From NCBI GenBank assembly GCA_028691595.1, contig JAQUZA010000176.1:1-6681 (forward strand): 6,681 bases of DNA, given 5' to 3'. Within the stretch, counting starts at the first letter, position 1. Each line of letters begins with the position of its first letter. Shown one piece after another: positions 4,808-6,681 of the stretch. Position numbers and translations under genes: made by a program. The notes under the pieces were generated by a model that saw only the letters and a program-made list of their open reading frames with translations, was not told the DNA's origin and did no database searches. This DNA is from Candidatus Rifleibacteriota bacterium (lineage in GTDB: Bacteria > Muiribacteriota > Ozemobacteria > Ozemobacterales > Ozemobacteraceae).

Positions 4808-6187
4808 ATGAAAATTGTTATTTCTGGTGGCACTGAAATCGGCCTTCTCTTCGCGAGAAGTCTAGCCGGTGAACATGATGTGCACGTCATCGAGTCGTTT
4901 CCGCATGCAATTGAGCAGCTTGAACAGCTCGATCTGCAGGTAGTCAACGGTAACCCGACAAGCCTTGCGGTTCTTCAGGAAGCCAGAGTGGCGCAAGCTG
5001 ATGCCTTTATCGGCTGTGCCCATTCAGACGAGGTTAATGTAATTTCCTGTCTGGCAGCGAAGCAGCTTGGTAAGGCGCAGACATTTTGTTTTGTCAATAA
5101 GGCGCATTATTTTGAGACTTTTGCCGGTGAACTGGGTGAACACCTGGCCATCGATCGCCTTATCTGGCCAGAGATGCTGCTCGGTGAGTACATCGCTCAG
5201 ATTCTCGCTGTGCCCGGTGCCATCGATGTCAAAGTCTTCGAACATGAAGACCTTAAACTGCTTGAATTCAGACTCAAAACCGGCAACAGCGCCGTGGGCA
5301 AAAAGCTTAAAGACCTGCACATCCCGAGGGGGGCTCTTGCAGTTGCTCTTTTTCGTGATGACAAGGTTATCATTCCGGGTGGGATGACCACCCTGTATCG
5401 CAACGACAAGATCATTTTCATGGGCCATGAGGCCAGCATGCGGAAAATTGAAAGCCGCTTCAACCCGGATCCCGGTAAAACTCTCAATGTGGTTATTATC
5501 GGTGGCGGCAATGTCGGTTACATTCTCGCCAAAACCCTCGAGGCCTACAGCAATTTCAGAATCAAAATTATCGAAAAGTCGCTGCCACAATGCCAGCTTC
5601 TCACAGAGCGCCTCTCTGACAGGGTTCTCGTTATGCATGCCGATGGCAGTGATGTTTCTTTTCTCAAGGCGCAGCAGGTTGAAAACTGTGATTGTCTGGT
5701 TGCGGTAACCGGCAATGATGAACGTAACCTTTTTGTGGCCATGCATGCGAAGATGTTGAATGTGAAGAAGGTTATGACCCGCGCCCATTCGGCAGACAAT
5801 ATTGAATTTTTCGAAAAACTCGGCATCGACGTGGCCTTAAGTTCACAATTCAACGCCGTGCAGAGTGTTTGCCGGCAGATTTCCGCAGACAGCATCGATG
5901 TTTTTACCATCTTTGAAAAGGGTAAGGCTGAGATTCGCGAGATTCAGGTTCTTGCTGATTTCCCGCCCAGCCGCCTCATGGACCTGAAACTTCCCGAAGG
6001 TGTGATTATAGCCGCCATAAGACGCGGTGGCCATACCATTGTTCCTGGCGGCGAAGATAAAATCAAAGGAAAAGACCATCTGCGGGTTTTCTGCGCCAAA
6101 GATCAGGGCGAAACCCTTGCTGAGTTCCTTCTGCAGATAACGCGCGAAGCTGCGACTGCTGAAGAAGAATCCGCAGGCGGCGAGTAA
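4808..6187 (+). CDS. trkA: Trk potassium uptake system NAD-binding subunit TrkA
   Basis: A 459-residue cytosolic protein that gates the TrkH potassium channel in response to bound nucleotides. It has the full-length double layout: RCK-N domain 1 (about 1-125), TrkA-C 1 (about 140-215), RCK-N domain 2 (about 226-345) and TrkA-C 2 (about 365-440). The size is like E. coli TrkA. The second Rossmann fold has a canonical G232-G-G-N-V-G237 loop and an acidic residue, E256, for the ribose. The first has G7-G-T-E-I-G12, in which the second conserved glycine is Thr, with acidic E29, so its nucleotide affinity may differ. The ribosome site is weak (AGAAG just before ATG). The trkH gene begins 5 nt after the stop, so the two are one unit. 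Confidence 0.95.
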   Translation: MKIVISGGTEIGLLFARSLAGEHDVHVIESFPHAIEQLEQLDLQVVNGNPTSLAVLQEARVAQADAFIGCAHSDEVNVISCLAAKQLGKAQTFCFVNKAHYFETFAGELGEHLAIDRLIWPEMLLGEYIAQILAVPGAIDVKVFEHEDLKLLEFRLKTGNSAVGKKLKDLHIPRGALAVALFRDDKVIIPGGMTTLYRNDKIIFMGHEASMRKIESRFNPDPGKTLNVVIIGGGNVGYILAKTLEAYSNFRIKIIEKSLPQCQLLTERLSDRVLVMHADGSDVSFLKAQQVENCDCLVAVTGNDERNLFVAMHAKMLNVKKVMTRAHSADNIEFFEKLGIDVALSSQFNAVQSVCRQISADSIDVFTIFEKGKAEIREIQVLADFPPSRLMDLKLPEGVIIAAIRRGGHTIVPGGEDKIKGKDHLRVFCAKDQGETLAEFLLQITREAATAEEESAGGE

Positions 6188-6192
6188 GCACC

Positions 6193-6681
6193 ATGATCCG
6201 TTTTCGCGTTGTCGTTTCAGTAATCGGCATTATTATTCAGGGTTTTTCGGCTGTCATGATAATTCCCCTGCTTTCAGCCATTCTTTCGGGGCAACAGGAT
6301 TCGGCCGCTGCCTTTGTACTCTGTATGCTGACCGGCATTCTTCTGGGCCGTCTTGCCTGGCGCACCAACCAGGAAAAGAACTTCGACGATCTTGGCCGGA
6401 TGGAAGGCATGGCGGCGGTCAGTCTCAGCTGGTTTTCAGTTGCTCTTGTCGGTACGATTCCATATCTGTGTTTTGGTATGGGTTTTTCTGACAGCCTTTT
6501 TGAGTCGATGAGCGGCTTCACTACCACCGGCGCAACGGTTCACTTGGACTTCAGTCTGCTCAACAGTTCGATGTTCTTTTATCGTGGTTATACCCAGTGG
6601 CTTGGTGGCATGGGAATTCTCGTGCTTTTTGTCGCTGTTCTGCCGCATCTGGCTATATCAGGCCGGCAGCTGTTTTTTGCC
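6193..6681 (+). CDS. trkH: Trk potassium uptake channel subunit TrkH (partial, C-terminus off the window)
   Basis: A frame open from ATG 6193 to the window end gives 163 residues, about the first third of a TrkH protein (usually 480-500 residues). This membrane subunit forms the potassium path. Visible hydrophobic spans lie near 5-31, 38-55, 74-96 and 137-155. The first pore loop has the selectivity-filter block ESMSGFTTTGATV (104-116), in which TTTGA is the conserved filter. QWLGGMGILVL (135-145), another family hallmark, follows. It begins 5 nt after trkA with no clear Shine-Dalgarno of its own apart from purines in the trkA tail, which suggests coupled translation. No stop or frameshift is seen. 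Confidence 0.95.
   Translation, partial: MIRFRVVVSVIGIIIQGFSAVMIIPLLSAILSGQQDSAAAFVLCMLTGILLGRLAWRTNQEKNFDDLGRMEGMAAVSLSWFSVALVGTIPYLCFGMGFSDSLFESMSGFTTTGATVHLDFSLLNSSMFFYRGYTQWLGGMGILVLFVAVLPHLAISGRQLFFA

Noticed and set aside
5024..5788. Long minus-strand open frame (254 codons) opposite trkA.
   Set aside because: It is a mirror of the conserved TrkA frame; its translation shows no domain.
1..6681. tRNA, rRNA, CRISPR array, insertion sequence or attachment site.
   Set aside because: No repeated spacer pattern, transposase, tRNA cloverleaf or flanking duplications were seen on either strand.

Overview
This is a gene-dense bacterial window with no mobile element, CRISPR array, tRNA or rRNA visible. 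Ten protein genes are supported, two of them cut by the window edges. The gene set is a flavin-dependent thymidylate synthase, zinc-type ribosomal protein L31, a sigma-54 activator ATPase, a ComFB-domain protein, a small RRM protein and a Trk potassium system. This indicates a bacterium, probably of Gram-negative type and outside the best-studied groups. A poorly sampled environmental phylum would fit, but the sequence alone does not fix the taxon. Base composition looks even across the genes, so I see no sign of recent transfer.

Layout. On the minus strand, running leftward, are a small RRM RNA-binding protein (417-668) and the start of a YkgJ-type cysteine-cluster protein (355 to beyond position 1), probably one transcript. 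An intergenic stretch (669-965) separates them from the plus-strand genes. It holds a strong minus-oriented intrinsic terminator with no assigned gene and a good sigma-70 promoter pointing right. A four-gene plus-strand operon follows: a sigma-54 activator with no receiver or sensor domain (966-1889), a ComFB-domain protein (1909-2187), a STAS anti-anti-sigma-like protein (2217-2579) and ribosomal protein L31 (2595-2873), closed by a GC-rich hairpin. A second co-directional run starts with thyX from a TTG codon (2967-3707). It continues with an overlapping chorismate mutase fused to a degenerate prephenate-dehydratase/ACT module (3667-4752), then trkA (4808-6187) and the start of trkH (6193 onward).

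How the genes work together. TrkA and TrkH are the cytosolic gating subunit and the membrane channel subunit of one potassium uptake system. The regulator-ComFB-STAS trio suggests a signalling cassette: an ATPase that activates sigma-54 RNA polymerase and lacks its own input domain sits beside a family linked to cyclic-dinucleotide binding and a phosphorylatable switch protein. That functional link is inference from gene order.

The observations most worth a second look are: (1) the PheA-like protein, which keeps a nearly intact mutase active site but has lost the dehydratase TRF motif and both phenylalanine-binding motifs; (2) a 29-bp almost perfect palindrome inside the comFB-like gene; (3) the input-less sigma-54 activator/ComFB/STAS operon; (4) an orphan terminator that may end an undescribed minus-strand transcript.
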